NCBI GenBank assembly: GCA_002340405.1 | Contig: DDLZ01000060.1 | Coordinates: 3,163-10,987, forward strand | Direction: 5' to 3' | DNA length: 7,825 nucleotides | Source: Bacteroidales bacterium UBA2559 | Lineage (GTDB): Bacteria; Bacteroidota; Bacteroidia; Bacteroidales; Bacteroidaceae | Shown: positions 6,840 through 7,825 of the stretch, piece by piece | How positions within the stretch are numbered: position 1 is the stretch's first letter | How the letters are laid out: each line of letters opens with the position of its first letter | Translations under genes and position numbers: made by a program | The notes under the pieces: generated by a model | The model's database searches: none | What the model saw: only the letters and a program-made list of their open reading frames with translations | What the model was told of the DNA's origin: nothing

Positions 6840-6847
6840 CAAAGGTA
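6840..6847 (-). promoter_or_regulatory. Probable promoter -7 element for metF-metH
   Basis: On the minus strand TACCTTTG matches the Bacteroidetes -7 consensus TAnnTTTG exactly. A TTTG lies 24 bases upstream (6872-6875), longer than the usual 19-21 bases, so the -33 element is poor. Transcription would start near 6833, giving a leader of about 90 bases. The element overlaps one arm of an inverted repeat, AGGTA (6843-6847) and TACCT (6862-6866), which might be an operator. Confidence 0.5.
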
Positions 6848-6886
6848 GTTAAAAAACCCGATACCTACACTCAAAAATGACGTGGA

Positions 6887-6913
6887 CCCCGGAAGTAGAA
6901 AAAACTTTCAGGG
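6887..6913 (-). terminator. Imperfect hairpin downstream of trxB, possible terminator
   Basis: CCCCGGAAGT (6887-6896) and ACTTTCAGGG (6904-6913) form a 10-position stem with one C-A mismatch and one G-T wobble, closed by the 7-base loop AGAAAAA. It lies about 27 bp past the trxB stop. Its stem sequence, loop length and A-rich loop resemble the perfect hairpin after the peroxiredoxin gene (2404-2442). A clear U-tract is lacking. A shorter alternative, ACTTT/AAAGT followed by TTTTT on the minus strand, overlaps it. Confidence 0.45.
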
Positions 6914-6939
6914 ATTACATTAAAGTCAAGTATCGTTTT

Positions 6940-7825
6940 TTAGCGGTTCAGATAGCGTTCGGCTTCAATTGCAGCCTTGCATCCGCTCCCCGCAGCGCAT
7001 ATAGCCTGCCTGTATATGGGATCTGCCACATCGCCTGCGGCAAATACGCCCGGAATATTTGTTACAGGTGTTCCGGCTTTTGTTTTGATGTAGCCGTTTT
7101 CATCGGTCTCTATCCAGGGTTTAAAAATATCGGAGTTGGGCTTGTGGCCTATGGCAAGAAAGAATCCGTCAATTGCGCGTTCGTAATGCTTTTCGGTTTC
7201 CAGACCAAGGTCCTTGACAAGACGTACGCCTTCCACCCGGTTCTCGCCCGTCAGCCCTACGGCATTATGTCCGAAAAGTACCTCTATCTTGGGATTATCC
7301 AGTACGCGTTTCTGCATTATGTCGCTGGCACGCAAATAGTTTTTGCGCACGATAAGGTAAACTTTGTCGGCCAAAGTGGAGAGGAAAGCTGCCTCTTCAC
7401 ATGCGGTATCGCCGCCGCCAACAACGGCAACCGTTTTTTTGCGAAAGAAGAATCCGTCGCAGGTGGCACAGGCGCTCACGCCGCGGCCGGCATACTTGGT
7501 TTCATCGGGTAATCCGAGATATTTGGCCGATACGCCGGTTGCGATTATTATCGTATCGGCTATAATCTTATTCGAGTCATCGATGGTGACAGTGTAGGGG
7601 GTTGAACCGAAATCAACTGCAGTCACCATTCCGGTGCGTATGGTTGTGTCAAACTTTAAAGCCTGATTACGCATATCCTCCATCATATCATAGCCGCTCA
7701 CCCCTTCGGGATAGCCGGGAAAATTCTCCACTACCGTGGTGGTTATGAGCTGTCCTCCCGACTGCGGACCCTCATAGAGCAGTGGGGCAAGATTTGCTCG
7801 TGACGCGTAAATGGCTGCGGTAAAA
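6940..7825 (-). CDS. trxB: Thioredoxin reductase, N-terminus outside the window
   Basis: The frame is open from the right edge to TAA 6940-6942, giving 294 visible residues of a protein that normally has about 310-320. The missing part is the first approximately 20 residues with the FAD-binding GxGxxG. Visible are TAAIYASRANLAPLLYEG and SGGQLITTTVVENFPGYPEG (FAD domain), the redox-active CATC at visible residues 119-122 within GVSACATCDGFFF, the NADPH-binding GGGDTA at 136-141, and the C-terminal FAD motif GVFAAGDVAD followed by YRQAICAAGSG. The enzyme transfers electrons from NADPH to thioredoxin in the cytoplasm. An internal GTG at 7731 could be mistaken for the start, but conserved TrxB sequence continues upstream of it. 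The gene points toward metF, but a 199-bp gap with a hairpin and a separate promoter suggests independent transcription. Confidence 0.96.
   Translation of the reverse strand, partial: FTAAIYASRANLAPLLYEGPQSGGQLITTTVVENFPGYPEGVSGYDMMEDMRNQALKFDTTIRTGMVTAVDFGSTPYTVTIDDSNKIIADTIIIATGVSAKYLGLPDETKYAGRGVSACATCDGFFFRKKTVAVVGGGDTACEEAAFLSTLADKVYLIVRKNYLRASDIMQKRVLDNPKIEVLFGHNAVGLTGENRVEGVRLVKDLGLETEKHYERAIDGFFLAIGHKPNSDIFKPWIETDENGYIKTKAGTPVTNIPGVFAAGDVADPIYRQAICAAGSGCKAAIEAERYLNR

Noticed and set aside
6741..6939. Possible SAM, SAH, THF or cobalamin riboswitch before metF
   Set aside because: The conserved core motifs I remember for these classes, such as the B12-box GCCACTG, are absent and the leader is too short for the larger classes. 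This was judged by eye, without a covariance search.
7729..7731. GTG at 7729-7731 as the trxB start
   Set aside because: Conserved TrxB sequence (SGGQLITTT and TAAIYASRANLAPLLYEG) continues in frame upstream to the window edge, so this is an internal valine codon.

Overview
The window reads as a stretch of ordinary chromosome from a member of the Bacteroidales/Bacteroidetes, probably a gut-type anaerobe. Four things support this: the rplU-rpmA-serS gene order, a promoter upstream of rplU that matches the Bacteroidetes consensus (TTTG, 19 bp, TAnnTTTG), the near absence of Shine-Dalgarno sequences upstream of starts, and protein sequences of Bacteroidetes character. The genus cannot be fixed from the sequence alone. 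Seven of the eight genes lie on the minus strand. The exception is the kdsA tail at the left edge.

Layout from left to right: the 3' end of kdsA (lipopolysaccharide Kdo synthesis, plus strand) converges on serS (seryl-tRNA synthetase). Upstream of serS on the minus strand come rpmA (L27) and rplU (L21), with a clear promoter and structured leader before rplU and an intrinsic terminator between rpmA and serS. Next is a peroxiredoxin of the Prx6/archaeal-type AhpC class, followed downstream by a strong 16-bp hairpin. A 326-bp AT-rich gap separates it from metH (cobalamin-dependent methionine synthase without the C-terminal reactivation domain). metF (methylenetetrahydrofolate reductase) lies directly upstream of metH, apparently as a metF-metH operon. 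The window ends inside trxB (thioredoxin reductase), whose first roughly 20 codons are outside.

Functionally, MetF makes 5-methyl-tetrahydrofolate, which MetH uses to methylate homocysteine, so the pair forms one pathway step in one operon. TrxB and the peroxiredoxin could belong to the same thioredoxin-based peroxide-reducing chain, and related hairpins lie just downstream of both genes. rplU and rpmA supply two 50S subunit proteins, and serS may receive read-through from them.

I found no mobile element, CRISPR array, tRNA, rRNA, toxin-antitoxin pair or defence system. I see no exotic undescribed system here. The points worth a second look are the truncated MetH, the paired hairpins, the architecture of the peroxiredoxin, and the uncharacterised leaders and palindromes.
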